Assembly (NCBI GenBank): GCA_003086555.1
Contig: QEFN01000025.1
Coordinates: 1 to 14,720, forward strand
Direction of reading: 5' to 3'
Length of the DNA: 14,720 bases
Source: Sulfolobus sp. SCGC AB-777_G06
GTDB lineage: Archaea > Thermoproteota > Thermoprotei_A > Sulfolobales > Sulfolobaceae
The notes under the pieces are model-generated. The model had not been told where the DNA came from and did no database searches. It saw only the letters and a program-made list of their open reading frames with translations. This document shows, piece by piece, positions 7,672-14,720 of this stretch (position 1 is the first letter of the stretch; the number at the start of each line of letters is the position of its first letter). The position numbers were made by a program, and so were the translations under genes.

Positions 7672-8847
7672 CTACTGAAATATTCTCTTTATAAACCAGT
7701 CCGGATCGAAGGGAACTAAATTGTCATATTCTTGTCCTATTCCCAAGTAGATCACGGGTTTCTTAAGATCGTAAGCTAATGACAAAACTATTCCTCCTTT
7801 TGCGTCAGCGTCCACTTTAGTGAGTATTACTGCGTCATAGCCGATATTATTCTCGAAATATCTAGCTTGTTCTAGAGCGTCGTTACCAGCAAGTGAATCA
7901 AGGACTAATATCCTTAAGTCCGGCTTTGTTATTCTTACAACCCTCTTGAGCTCTTCAACTAGGTCAGCGTCAACGTGCATCCTTCCCGCAGTGTCAATTA
8001 GCACCACGTCTATGTTTCTGCTTTTTGCAGAATTTATGGCGTCAAATGCGACTGCAGCAGGATCCCCACCGTATTTCCCCCTAACTAGGGGTATTTCGAG
8101 CTTTTGGGCGTGATAAGCCAGTTGTTCTTGAGCAGCTGCCCTGAAGGTGTCGGACGCAGCTATAATGGAACTGATACCGTTTTTCTTCAGCATGTACGCT
8201 ACTTTAGCTATTGTCGTGGTTTTTCCAACACCATTTACGCCGAAGAAGACAATCACATAAGGCTTCTTACCTTTGCTTTTTATTTCTTTTACCAAGTCGA
8301 AGCCTCTGTTTTTTGTAAGGATCTCTTCTATAGATTTTTTTAGAGAATCTGTTATTATTTTCTCTATCTCCTCGCTTCTACTAACCTTCTTTCCTACTAG
8401 GGAGTTTTTCAGGTCTTCTAGTATCTTTTCCGACACTTCGTAGGAGACGTCAGCCTCGAGAAGTTGGTATCTAAATTCTTCAATTAATTCTGCTATGTCA
8501 TCCTCCTTTATAGTCTTATATTTGAGGAAATCGAAGAAAGAGAAACGTGATTTAGACTTCTCCTCAGCCTTCTTTTCGTCTTTAAGTTTTTCCGTTACGG
8601 ATTGCGGAGGAGACTGAGTATTAGGTTGAGGGATTTGGTCAGTGGGTTGAGGAGGAAGAGGTTGAGGCTTTGCTTCTTGTGGAGGTTTTTGATCTTCTTT
8701 TGATTTCTGTTGAGCTGTTTCTTGAGGGATTTGGACATTCTGTTGGATTTCAACTTTTTGCTCCTGCTCGGGTTTTTTCTCCTCTTCCTCTTTTCCTGTT
8801 ACTTTACCTAAAAAATTAGAAAGTGCTTTCTTTAATTTATCGAAACA
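7672..8847 (-). CDS. ftsY: SRP receptor FtsY, start codon unresolved
   Basis: GTPase receptor for the signal recognition particle at the membrane. The frame encodes a start-like [13 protein letters not shown], a Gln/Pro/Glu/Lys-rich linker (about 18-95), an N domain (about 105-185, [19 protein letters not shown]) and a G domain with GVNGVGKT (about 203-210), [10 protein letters not shown] (233-242), DTAGR (285-289) and [10 protein letters not shown] (343-352). The first ATG/GTG/TTG in frame is GTG 8436, which would cut into the N domain. The position equivalent to Met carries TGT (8847). A TTG at 8848, 4 nt after AGGTGGAT, is in the wrong frame by one base. I report the whole conserved frame, about 391 residues. 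Confidence 0.93.
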   Translation of the reverse strand, partial: CFDKLKKALSNFLGKVTGKEEEEKKPEQEQKVEIQQNVQIPQETAQQKSKEDQKPPQEAKPQPLPPQPTDQIPQPNTQSPPQSVTEKLKDEKKAEEKSKSRFSFFDFLKYKTIKEDDIAELIEEFRYQLLEADVSYEVSEKILEDLKNSLVGKKVSRSEEIEKIITDSLKKSIEEILTKNRGFDLVKEIKSKGKKPYVIVFFGVNGVGKTTTIAKVAYMLKKNGISSIIAASDTFRAAAQEQLAYHAQKLEIPLVRGKYGGDPAAVAFDAINSAKSRNIDVVLIDTAGRMHVDADLVEELKRVVRITKPDLRILVLDSLAGNDALEQARYFENNIGYDAVILTKVDADAKGGIVLSLAYDLKKPVIYLGIGQEYDNLVPFDPDWFIKRIFQ

Positions 8848-8850
8848 AAA

Positions 8851-9297
8851 TTATCCACCTGTTTGAGCTTGGGCTTGGATAGCGGATAGAACTTGTGCAA
8901 GCTGGTTATAAGCCTCTATTGATTTAGCCAGTTCGGCTTGTAAAGCTTTAGAATAATCGTTTAGTTCTTTTTCTTTATCGTCTAGTATTTTCTTTGCAGT
9001 CTGCGGATCTACTTCTATAAAGTACTGCATTCCTAAGTGGACTATTACTTTCACGTTGTTTATATTACTCACCTTAAACATGACATTACCTTTCCTATCT
9101 CCGATCATTATATACTCCTGATTACCTTTACTTATCTCATCTATTGCACTTTTTGAGGATTTAACTGACTCAATTGAGTCTAAGACCTCGGTTAAGGTTT
9201 TCTGGAGAGTATCTATATACTCTTTAAGTTCCACTGCTTGCTGGTAAAGAGCCCCTACGTCTATGGCTATTTGTCCACTTTGTTCTCTCTCACTCAT
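8851..9297 (-). CDS. pfdA: Prefoldin alpha subunit
   Basis: Two alpha and four beta subunits form the jellyfish-shaped prefoldin that hands unfolded proteins to the thermosome. The 148 residues have an N-terminal coiled-coil helix (ALYQQAVELKEYIDTLQKTL), a central beta-hairpin region with YIMIGDRKGNVMFKV and HLGMQYFIEVD, and a C-terminal helix (AKKILDDKEKELNDYSKALQ) ending in a Gln/Ala tail. This is the alpha-class plan. GTG at 9306 overlaps the rplX stop as GTGA; ATG at 9297 is preferred, but both are possible. Its last codons supply the AGGTGGAT site in front of ftsY. Confidence 0.94.
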   Translation of the reverse strand: MSEREQSGQIAIDVGALYQQAVELKEYIDTLQKTLTEVLDSIESVKSSKSAIDEISKGNQEYIMIGDRKGNVMFKVSNINNVKVIVHLGMQYFIEVDPQTAKKILDDKEKELNDYSKALQAELAKSIEAYNQLAQVLSAIQAQAQTGG

Positions 9298-9302
9298 GCC
9301 AC

Positions 9303-9563
9303 TCACAATATTATCTTTTCTAACTTTGCTAAATCTCTTGTTGTTTTATCGTTTATCTCTTCAGGTTTGACCTCCCTTATTTCCTCGATTCTAATGTTAT
9401 ACCTCTTAATCTTGTTTTTACTTCCGAAATCACTGTATATTTTTTCTAGTGCTTGTTTTTCGTTTAATGCCCTTATGTACTTAACGAATTTTTGCCTTGT
9501 GGGAAATCTGGACTCGTTAAATAATGCCGTTCCTCTGACCATGAAAATTTTGATCTCGGACAT
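9303..9563 (-). CDS. rplX: Ribosomal protein LX (L18a / L20A)
   Basis: A small 50S protein of 86 residues, the archaeal counterpart of the start of eukaryotic eL20 (L18a). The family signature is visible in [13 protein letters not shown] followed by [29 protein letters not shown] and a basic KNKIKRYNI strand. The ATG at 9563 overlaps the aIF6 stop by one base (TGATG), so ribosomes can reinitiate; a TTG one codon upstream is less likely. The stop overlaps the GTG in front of pfdA. Confidence 0.93.
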   Translation of the reverse strand: MSEIKIFMVRGTALFNESRFPTRQKFVKYIRALNEKQALEKIYSDFGSKNKIKRYNIRIEEIREVKPEEINDKTTRDLAKLEKIIL

Positions 9564-10234
9564 CAATCATTAAATGCTCTTTGGATTCTTAAAATCTCTG
9601 GTCCGGTAGTGGACGAGCCAACAAGGACTCCGTTCTTGTTTGCAATTAGTCCACTTCTTATAAAGACGCTTCCAAAATTAACAGTTCCCGTATCCAGCTT
9701 TACCTTGAAGAATTCGGACAGTTCAGTTAATTCCTCTTCTGTAACGTCTACGTGGACTAACCCAGCTTTGTCAGTTACGACTCCTACAGAACCTACAGTG
9801 ATTATATTAGCTATACTACCCCTCTTCACGGCTTCAACTTGAATAACTTTTCTAATCTTCTCTACCTCTACGTCTGTCAGTTCTTTGTACAATAAAGCAG
9901 CATGTGAGTTCATGAGTATTATGTTACCTAATGCTGTAGGCTTAATATCTAAGATCTCAACTCTCACATCTTTGGCTTGTTGTTTTATGCTTTGGTACTC
10001 ATCGTCTGTGATGGTCTTGGGCAGAATGATCACGTCGTTGTTGCCGGAGACCAATATGCCTACAAGCACGCTCTTAGCCACTGTAGTCTGGATTACCTCG
10101 GTCTTTAAAACTTCCTGAATCTTATCTAGAACTAGTCTGTCATCTATCTTAGGTAAAATAGTATACTTATCATTAGTAAAAACGTATATTCCTATATTAT
10201 CTGTCCCGAATATTGAAAGCTTGTCTAAATTCAT
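9563..10234 (-). CDS. eif6: Translation initiation factor aIF6
   Basis: Binds the 50S subunit at L14/L24 and prevents premature joining with 30S. The 223 residues fit the family: a pentein fold of five repeats, each with a short conserved core, for example [14 protein letters not shown] at the start, [33 protein letters not shown] and [24 protein letters not shown] near the end. The ATG overlaps the rpl31e stop by 4 bp (ATGA) and the stop overlaps rplX, so it is in the middle of a tightly coupled block. Confidence 0.97.
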   Translation of the reverse strand: MNLDKLSIFGTDNIGIYVFTNDKYTILPKIDDRLVLDKIQEVLKTEVIQTTVAKSVLVGILVSGNNDVIILPKTITDDEYQSIKQQAKDVRVEILDIKPTALGNIILMNSHAALLYKELTDVEVEKIRKVIQVEAVKRGSIANIITVGSVGVVTDKAGLVHVDVTEEELTELSEFFKVKLDTGTVNFGSVFIRSGLIANKNGVLVGSSTTGPEILRIQRAFND

Positions 10235-10665
10235 TCACTCTTAAGTGCGAGAGTAACTAAATATATCTTTTCCCCTACCTTTCTAACATTTATTCTTACT
10301 TTTCTCACAATCTTATCCCTACCGTTAGTAGATACTGCTCTAGCCAGTATTGGATCGATTATGACCCTCTCCGCATCAAAATGTCTTTTGACAATGCTCC
10401 TGATCATGTTGAGTGCCCTTCTAGCCCTCACGTTTCTTCTACCCATGAATGCTCTTCTGAAGTTCACTACCATCTCGAAATTGTCCTTTTCCTTCTTAGC
10501 CCTCTTTTTCTCGGCAGTTTTTTGCTCCTTCTTCTCACTTTTCTTCTCTTGTTGTACCTCTTGCTTAACCTCGGTCTGTTTTTGGGGTTGTTGCTCTACC
10601 TGCTGTTGAGTAGTGGTTTGTTGGTTTTGAACTTCTTGTACTTCCTGATTGTTTTGTTCAGTCAT
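10231..10665 (-). CDS. rpl31e: Ribosomal protein L31e with long N-terminal extension
   Basis: A 50S protein near the polypeptide exit. The L31e domain occupies about residues 60-144 ([47 protein letters not shown]). It is preceded by about 58 residues made almost only of Gln, Glu, Lys, Thr and Val, which is not part of the fold; archaeal L31e proteins that I know are about 85-105 residues in total. The ATG is supported by GGTG 8 nt upstream, inside the rpl39e stop region. An internal start at the domain boundary is not excluded, but no Shine-Dalgarno site is evident there. Confidence 0.93.
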   Translation of the reverse strand: MTEQNNQEVQEVQNQQTTTQQQVEQQPQKQTEVKQEVQQEKKSEKKEQKTAEKKRAKKEKDNFEMVVNFRRAFMGRRNVRARRALNMIRSIVKRHFDAERVIIDPILARAVSTNGRDKIVRKVRINVRKVGEKIYLVTLALKSE

Positions 10666-10669
10666 CTCG

Positions 10670-10825
10670 TTACACCTTCAGGCTATTCCTTCTCCAATTT
10701 CTTTTAAGAGGGTTAAATCTGATTTTAGCATTAGTTTTTAAAACTACCCAAGCCGGAATGGCTGAGTTACTTTTAATCGCTTTTGCGAGTCTCAGTTTTT
10801 TACCTAAAGGCTTGTGCTTACTCAT
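10670..10825 (-). CDS. rpl39e: Ribosomal protein L39e
   Basis: A 51-residue, strongly basic protein lining the exit tunnel of the 50S subunit. [20 protein letters not shown], the central [17 protein letters not shown], and the C-terminal RRNSLKV are the L39e signature from end to end. The ATG overlaps the stop of the pdcd5-like gene by 4 bp (ATGA), and its stop is 4 nt before the rpl31e ATG. It is too short for a 60-residue ORF cut-off. Confidence 0.97.
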   Translation of the reverse strand: MSKHKPLGKKLRLAKAIKSNSAIPAWVVLKTNAKIRFNPLKRNWRRNSLKV

Positions 10826-11169
10826 TTCCATCCCCTTTCCTTAATTGTTATTTTGAAATCTTTTTTAGTTTGAGAGGTGAGTTGTGCTAAAATTTCCTTT
10901 AACTCCTCGTCAGTTAAAGGAGCCTGAATCCTCCCTGCTTGTGCTAAGGCTATTAACTGATTCTCAATAGCTTCAGCTATTTCTGGCTTTACGAGCTTTA
11001 CGTTTGCTAATCTTTGCCTAGCTTCTGGTGTTAATATAACTCGTAAAATTGCTTCTTTCTTGGCTTCAAGTTCGGCTTTTCTTTGCTGTTCTTCTAAAAC
11101 TTTTCTTTGTTGCTCTACTGCTTTCCTTCTTAATAACTCTTGTAGTTCTTCATCGTATTCGTCACTCAT
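10822..11169 (-). CDS. PDCD5-family DNA-binding protein
   Basis: Archaeal homologue of eukaryotic PDCD5 (TFAR19). Its 115 residues have a charged N-terminal helix rich in Glu/Lys/Gln ([18 protein letters not shown]), then a compact three-helix core with [28 protein letters not shown] and [13 protein letters not shown], and a basic C-terminus ([14 protein letters not shown]). Archaeal members bind double-stranded DNA in vitro; their cellular role is not settled. The start at 11169 is set by AGGTGAT, 4 nt upstream; a GTG at 11178 lies within that site. The gene follows rps19e by a short gap and overlaps rpl39e. Confidence 0.93.
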   Translation of the reverse strand: MSDEYDEELQELLRRKAVEQQRKVLEEQQRKAELEAKKEAILRVILTPEARQRLANVKLVKPEIAEAIENQLIALAQAGRIQAPLTDEELKEILAQLTSQTKKDFKITIKERGWK

Positions 11170-11173
11170 GATA

Positions 11174-11180
11174 ATCACCT
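11174..11180 (-). promoter_or_regulatory. Shine-Dalgarno site of the pdcd5-like gene
   Basis: AGGTGAT ends 4 nt before ATG 11169. It decides between that ATG and the GTG at 11178, which is part of the site. It also gives a reference spacing for judging the ftsY and rpl1 starts. Confidence 0.75.
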
Positions 11181-11182
11181 AA

Positions 11183-11644
11183 TTACTCTAAATACTTTTT
11201 CAAATCAGTTCTTTTCTCAGCCAGCTCTTTAAATATTTCGTATGATAATTTGTCCAAAAGCGACCTTCCTTTAGGAGAGAGAACTCTACCTTGTTTCGTC
11301 TTAGCAATTAACCCGGCTTTCTCAAGCTGACGGAATATGAGGCGGTTAGCGTGACCAGGACCTCTTACTGATATAGGTGGCCTAGTCCCTCTCCTCTTTA
11401 ATCCTCCGTAAATCCTTCTCGTCTCACCTACTCCTAAAGGCTGTTGCATATAAACTCTCCTGAGCAATGAAGCAGCCCTTATATACCACCAGTTTTCTGG
11501 GTTATCCGGAACCCTTTCTTTGAAGCTAGCTGTTTTTGCATATAGAGCCCAATCTGGAGGTTGTAACTCCTTAACGTTCTCTTTTAAGTACTCACTGAGC
11601 CTTTTGATCAGCTCGTCGGCTGGAACCATATTTACAGTTATCAT
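11183..11644 (-). CDS. rps19e: Ribosomal protein S19e
   Basis: A 30S protein of the archaeal/eukaryotic set, needed for small-subunit maturation. The 153 residues carry the family core: [52 protein letters not shown] and the helix-turn-helix-like C-terminal part [23 protein letters not shown]. First gene of the long minus-strand operon. ATG 11644 is chosen over GTG 11659 because a TATA box lies about 28 nt upstream, fitting a nearly leaderless mRNA. It diverges from the nicotinate phosphoribosyltransferase gene. Confidence 0.96.
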   Translation of the reverse strand: MITVNMVPADELIKRLSEYLKENVKELQPPDWALYAKTASFKERVPDNPENWWYIRAASLLRRVYMQQPLGVGETRRIYGGLKRRGTRPPISVRGPGHANRLIFRQLEKAGLIAKTKQGRVLSPKGRSLLDKLSYEIFKELAEKRTDLKKYLE

Positions 11645-11668
11645 ACGCCTACTAATCACTCATTTAAG

Positions 11669-11678
11669 GTTTAAAAGT
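11669..11678. promoter_or_regulatory. Shared TATA element between divergent genes
   Basis: GGTTTAAAAG contains the palindrome TTTAAA (11670-11675) in the 62-nt gap between the rps19e ATG and the nicotinate phosphoribosyltransferase ATG. It is 28 nt from rps19e and 34 nt from the other start, so one TBP site could serve both directions. I see no second good box for the plus-strand gene. Confidence 0.45.
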
Positions 11679-11706
11679 TAATCTGACTTTCTAATTTCGA
11701 TGGATA

Positions 11707-12876
11707 ATGAGATTTTACATAGCCGATGAGGCTTCGATACTAAAGGGCGAAATAACTGACGTTTATTTCGATAGAGCCGTAAGGACTTTAGAGCATTTAG
11801 GATTTAAGGAAGTCAAAGTTAGAATGGAAATACACTCCTATGGCCTCCCTAAGGATTACCAATGGGCAGTTTTTACCGGGCTAGAAGAAGTGTTAAACCT
11901 CCTTGAAGGAAAAGATGTAACTGTCTACGCGATGCCTGAAGGTACACTCTTTAAGGAAATTGAACCAGTTATGATAATAGAAGGTAACTACTTAGATTTC
12001 GGTGTCTATGAAACAGCTTTTCTCGGGATTTTAAGACATTACTCAAGCATATCTACAAAGGCAGCTAGGATAAAGAGACTGGCATTAGACAAGACAGTTT
12101 TATTCTTCGGATTAAGGGTGCTTCATCCGGCTATAGCGCCGATGGTGGATAGGGCTGCTTATATAGGAGGTTGCGATGGCGTATCGGGAGCCTTTAATGA
12201 AAAAACTATAGGCGTAAAACCGTCGGGAACTATGCCTCATGCGTTAATGCTGTCTGTAGGTGATAACGTAAAGGCGTGGAAAGCCTTTGACGAAGCAATG
12301 CCACCTGATGTACCGAGAATAATACTTGCCGACACTTTTGAAGACGAGAGAACCGAAGCACTAAAGGCAGCTCAGTTACTCAAGGATAAGTTGTATGGAA
12401 TCAGGTTAGATACACCTTCAAGTAGAAGGGGGAATTTTAGGAAGATAGTTCAAGAGGTTAGGTGGACTCTTAACATTCACGGTTTTACTAACGTTAAGAT
12501 ATACGTTAGCGGTGGAATAGATGAAGATGATATTATACAATTAAGGGATATAGTTGATGGCTTCGGTGTCGGAACAAGTATAGCTAATCCATCTGAAGGT
12601 GTTGATTTTAGCGCCGATATTGTAGAAAAGTTCGAAAACGGTAAGTGGATACCCTTCACTAAAAGAGGAAAATGGCCTGGAGCAAAACAAGTGTACAGAT
12701 GCGGAGATACTCCAGATACGGATGTAATTACATTACTCGACGTACAACCTCCAAGACCAGAGTGTAAACCACTGTTGAAAAAGGTAATGGAAAGTGGTAA
12801 GATAATTACTGATCTACCGTCTGCAAAAGAAATAAGAGAATACGTTCTGGAACAGCTAAAAAAGCTTCCTAATTAA
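11707..12876 (+). CDS. Nicotinate phosphoribosyltransferase
   Basis: Joins nicotinate and PRPP (with ATP) to nicotinate mononucleotide, salvaging nicotinate for NAD. The 389 residues fit the archaeal short form of the family. Motifs include [23 protein letters not shown] (about 99-121), [12 protein letters not shown] with the SGTMPH signature (173-178), [12 protein letters not shown] (233-244) for the PRPP/product phosphate, [10 protein letters not shown] (266-275) and GFGVGTSI (285-292), all typical of the type II PRTase barrel. Cytosolic, apparently monocistronic. A second ATG at 11700 is out of frame. Its stop codon shares bases with the convergent PhoU-like gene. Confidence 0.95.
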   Translation: MRFYIADEASILKGEITDVYFDRAVRTLEHLGFKEVKVRMEIHSYGLPKDYQWAVFTGLEEVLNLLEGKDVTVYAMPEGTLFKEIEPVMIIEGNYLDFGVYETAFLGILRHYSSISTKAARIKRLALDKTVLFFGLRVLHPAIAPMVDRAAYIGGCDGVSGAFNEKTIGVKPSGTMPHALMLSVGDNVKAWKAFDEAMPPDVPRIILADTFEDERTEALKAAQLLKDKLYGIRLDTPSSRRGNFRKIVQEVRWTLNIHGFTNVKIYVSGGIDEDDIIQLRDIVDGFGVGTSIANPSEGVDFSADIVEKFENGKWIPFTKRGKWPGAKQVYRCGDTPDTDVITLLDVQPPRPECKPLLKKVMESGKIITDLPSAKEIREYVLEQLKKLPN

Positions 12877-13922
12877 TCTATAACTATTTCCTTAGTATTT
12901 TCTAAGCTTCTATTAAATGCTATTTCGACTATGGGTTCCATTCTTCTGATAGCGTTATATAATCTCAGATTAACTGTCCTTATAGCTATCAGTATCCTGT
13001 AGTTCTTTATATTAGAAGTTGAATTCTCTATGTTTGTAGCTTCGCTTATTAAAACCCTCCTGAGGGTTCTGAGTTCTTCCATAGTCTCGTTTATCAATTT
13101 AGCGTCTTCTTTGGCAAGGACTTTCATAGTATGGTCTATTATTGCTGTAGACTGCTCTATTAAGTCGAACATGTTGTTCCAGTAATTTTTGACTTCTTCA
13201 AGTTCCTGAGGTGTGAGAGTCAACAAGTCAGTAGCAGCTTCGCTTATTTCATCAGCGGACTCCTCAATCGCCTTTATTAATATTCTATTTCCTATAAGCT
13301 GTATCCTTTTAACACCTATCATGTAAGCCAAGCTACGATTAGATTGTGAAAGGATCAATTGCCTTAGAGCTAGATAATAAAGTCTATCAACCTCCTTTTC
13401 TAACTCTATTGTTTCTTGCAGGAATGTCCTACTACCCTCCTTTATACCCAGGCTTAAGTAATGGAGCATTTGCTTTAGGTTGTTAATTAGCCTGTTAAGT
13501 AAGCTTGTCATGGTGTATTTCGTGGGATCCAAGAAGGACTGTATTTGAATATAATCCACGTTCTGAACCGTAATTTCATATCCTATTAGACTTCTTACTG
13601 CTTCTTTCACCTTTCTCAGTATGTCTTCGCTAAACAGCTTATCTTTGCTCTCTATCTCGATCTTGTCAAAGCCAAGAATGTACAAACCGTAAATTATCCT
13701 CGTGACTATTTCGGGCATTATATTGTTTGAAAGAAGCACTTTCACCTCTTTAGTTGCGTTTTGTAGTTTCATATTTGGTGGATATACTTTCAGGCTTCCG
13801 TCTTCATCTACCTCCAAGTATACACTCTCCCCTGGTGATAATCCTACCTCTTTTACCCATTCAGCAGGTAATGATACCATAAGTGTCGATTTACCGAATT
13901 TCTGAACTCTACGAACCTCCAT
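12873..13922 (-). CDS. AbrB-domain PhoU-like regulator
   Basis: A 349-residue protein with two parts. Residues 1-50 form an AbrB/SpoVT-type swapped-hairpin DNA-binding domain ([23 protein letters not shown], then [18 protein letters not shown]). The rest is helical and resembles PhoU, with heptad-rich helices around 130-345 ([29 protein letters not shown]). Archaeal proteins of this architecture are annotated as phosphate uptake regulators; that role is family knowledge, and no pst transporter gene is in the window. A TATA box 25 nt upstream suggests leaderless expression. The 3' end overlaps the convergent gene by 4 bp. Confidence 0.9.
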   Translation of the reverse strand: MEVRRVQKFGKSTLMVSLPAEWVKEVGLSPGESVYLEVDEDGSLKVYPPNMKLQNATKEVKVLLSNNIMPEIVTRIIYGLYILGFDKIEIESKDKLFSEDILRKVKEAVRSLIGYEITVQNVDYIQIQSFLDPTKYTMTSLLNRLINNLKQMLHYLSLGIKEGSRTFLQETIELEKEVDRLYYLALRQLILSQSNRSLAYMIGVKRIQLIGNRILIKAIEESADEISEAATDLLTLTPQELEEVKNYWNNMFDLIEQSTAIIDHTMKVLAKEDAKLINETMEELRTLRRVLISEATNIENSTSNIKNYRILIAIRTVNLRLYNAIRRMEPIVEIAFNRSLENTKEIVID

Positions 13923-13941
13923 TTTTACTCACTAGTCTATG

Positions 13942-13953
13942 TTATATATATTT
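13942..13953 (-). promoter_or_regulatory. TATA box of the PhoU-like gene
   Basis: AAATATATATAA on the minus strand is centred 25 nt before ATG 13922, the leaderless geometry. A second AT element lies near 13961-13969. Both are in the 62-nt gap after the UPF0210 gene, so the regulator need not depend on read-through. Confidence 0.5.
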
Positions 13954-13984
13954 GTAAAGTTTATAAAAGTAGTTTAAATGTGTA

Positions 13985-14720
13985 TCAGATTATTTTAATC
14001 TCGGGTATTTTGCCATACTCTTTAAGGTAAATTTCTCCTTCACCAGTAGACGAAATAATTCTAATTCCGTAAGGTCTTCTTTTAGTAAACTGGATTGCCA
14101 TGGAATCTCTTAAGATCTTTTTGTATAATTCTATGTCTCTTTTCACCGCTATCATATCTAATCCAGCAACACAAACAGAAGTCAAAGCCATTAACTGAGA
14201 TAGGGTTAAAGAACCTTCTCTAACTCTTTCCATCAAAACGTTATCTTCAGCTACGGGCAACATAAGTTCAGAAAAACCTATCGGAGCTATTTTTAGCCTC
14301 CAGACTAACTCGAATATCCTCCTATTTATATTCGCAACCGTGGATAGCTGTCCGAAAGAGAACATCTTCTCCCCGGAAAGATTTTCTATTAGTCTTCCAG
14401 TGCTCTCTTCCATCCATGGGGACAGAGAAGCATCTATACCCAGATACCTTATTCCTATTTCCTTGCTTATTTTTTTACTGTATTCGTCAGCAAATGCTAG
14501 AGCTCTCTCCGCTCTGTTCTCCTCGAATTCTCTAACATAAATTAGCGAGGAAGATAAAGAGTCGTTTATCGTGTTAGCGCTACCAACCGGAAAGTAAGGC
14601 GTGGTTAGGAATTCCTCGTTTACGAGTATCGCTACTCTTGTTGCAATTTCGGGGTCTAACGAATATACTATATCGCCCTCTTTTACAGTAGGTATTGCAA
14701 CGGTCTTAGAGACGAATTTG
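13985..14720 (-). CDS. UPF0210/DUF711 family protein, C-terminal part
   Basis: The frame is open from the edge to the stop at 13985 (245 residues). It extends well upstream of the ATG at 14413, which is internal: the residues before it (RYLGIDASLSPWMEESTGRL, FPVGSANTINDSL) match the DUF711 family, as do FSFGQLSTVANINRR and LMALTSVCVAGLDMIAV near the end. The family resembles anaerobic ribonucleotide reductase and pyruvate formate-lyase folds, and its function is not settled. Full members are about 400-450 residues, so the N-terminal part is missing. The first 18 codons at the edge (14666-14720) are identical to Spt5 codons and probably do not belong to this gene. Confidence 0.82.
   Translation of the reverse strand, partial: KFVSKTVAIPTVKEGDIVYSLDPEIATRVAILVNEEFLTTPYFPVGSANTINDSLSSSLIYVREFEENRAERALAFADEYSKKISKEIGIRYLGIDASLSPWMEESTGRLIENLSGEKMFSFGQLSTVANINRRIFELVWRLKIAPIGFSELMLPVAEDNVLMERVREGSLTLSQLMALTSVCVAGLDMIAVKRDIELYKKILRDSMAIQFTKRRPYGIRIISSTGEGEIYLKEYGKIPEIKII
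14666..14720. repeat. 55-nt exact direct repeat, edge copy
   Basis: The last 55 bases of the window equal 7139-7193 inside spt5, on the same strand and in the same reading frame (KFVSKTVAIPTVKEGDIV). The true length is unknown because the window stops within it. Confidence 0.95.

Noticed and set aside
7672..8436. A complete 254-residue FtsY starting at GTG 8436
   Set aside because: It would remove the first part of the N domain that is clearly encoded in the same open frame upstream.
10361..10707. Two plus-strand Leu/Ser/Cys-rich frames that look like membrane proteins
   Set aside because: They are the antisense of the Gln/Glu/Lys-rich part of rpl31e; the hydrophobic look comes from complementing those codons.
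13985..14413. A complete 142-residue gene starting at ATG 14413
   Set aside because: The frame is open above this ATG to the window edge and the upstream residues match the same UPF0210/DUF711 family, so the ATG is internal.

Overview
The window is core chromosome of a thermoacidophilic crenarchaeon, almost certainly Sulfolobaceae (Sulfolobus, Sulfurisphaera, Acidianus or Stygiolobus type). The evidence is archaeal/eukaryotic-type ribosomal proteins (S19e, L31e, L39e, LX/L18ae, P0, P1), aIF6, prefoldin alpha, Spt5, SecE and FtsY, an intron-containing tRNA, no encoded CCA, TATA boxes about 25 nt before leaderless start codons, and GGTGAT Shine-Dalgarno sites inside operons.

Layout. Positions 1-20 hold the first codons of a leftward gene cut by the window edge. 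An AT-rich intergenic stretch with nothing else recognisable leads to tRNA-Gln(CTG) at 343-415 and a small unrecognised coiled-coil protein (505-861). On the minus strand lie an intron-containing tRNA-Arg(CCT) (964-1053), a DUF434 protein (1077-1709) and alaS (1675-4395). From 11644 down to 4434 runs one long minus-strand ribosomal superoperon: rps19e - pdcd5-like - rpl39e - rpl31e - eif6 - rplX - pfdA - ftsY - secE - spt5 - rpl11 - rpl1 - rpl10 - rpl12. Most genes in it overlap by 1-4 nt or are separated by a few nt. To the right are a plus-strand nicotinate phosphoribosyltransferase (11707-12876) diverging from rps19e, a convergent AbrB-PhoU-like regulator (12873-13922), and the C-terminal part of a UPF0210/DUF711 protein (13985 to the edge).

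The superoperon combines ribosome large-subunit parts, the anti-association factor aIF6, the prefoldin chaperone, the SRP receptor and SecE of the translocon, and the elongation factor Spt5, so synthesis, folding, targeting and transcription elongation are co-expressed. Two of its genes, secE (59 aa) and rpl39e (51 aa), are short and easily missed.

No new defence or mobile system is visible. The points most worth checking are: a 55-nt exact copy of spt5 sequence at the very right edge of the window (probable chimera or assembly artefact); no ATG/GTG/TTG start in frame for rpl1 and ftsY; a 122-bp perfect direct repeat between the 3' ends of rpl10 and rpl12; and a long Gln/Lys/Glu-rich N-terminal extension on L31e.
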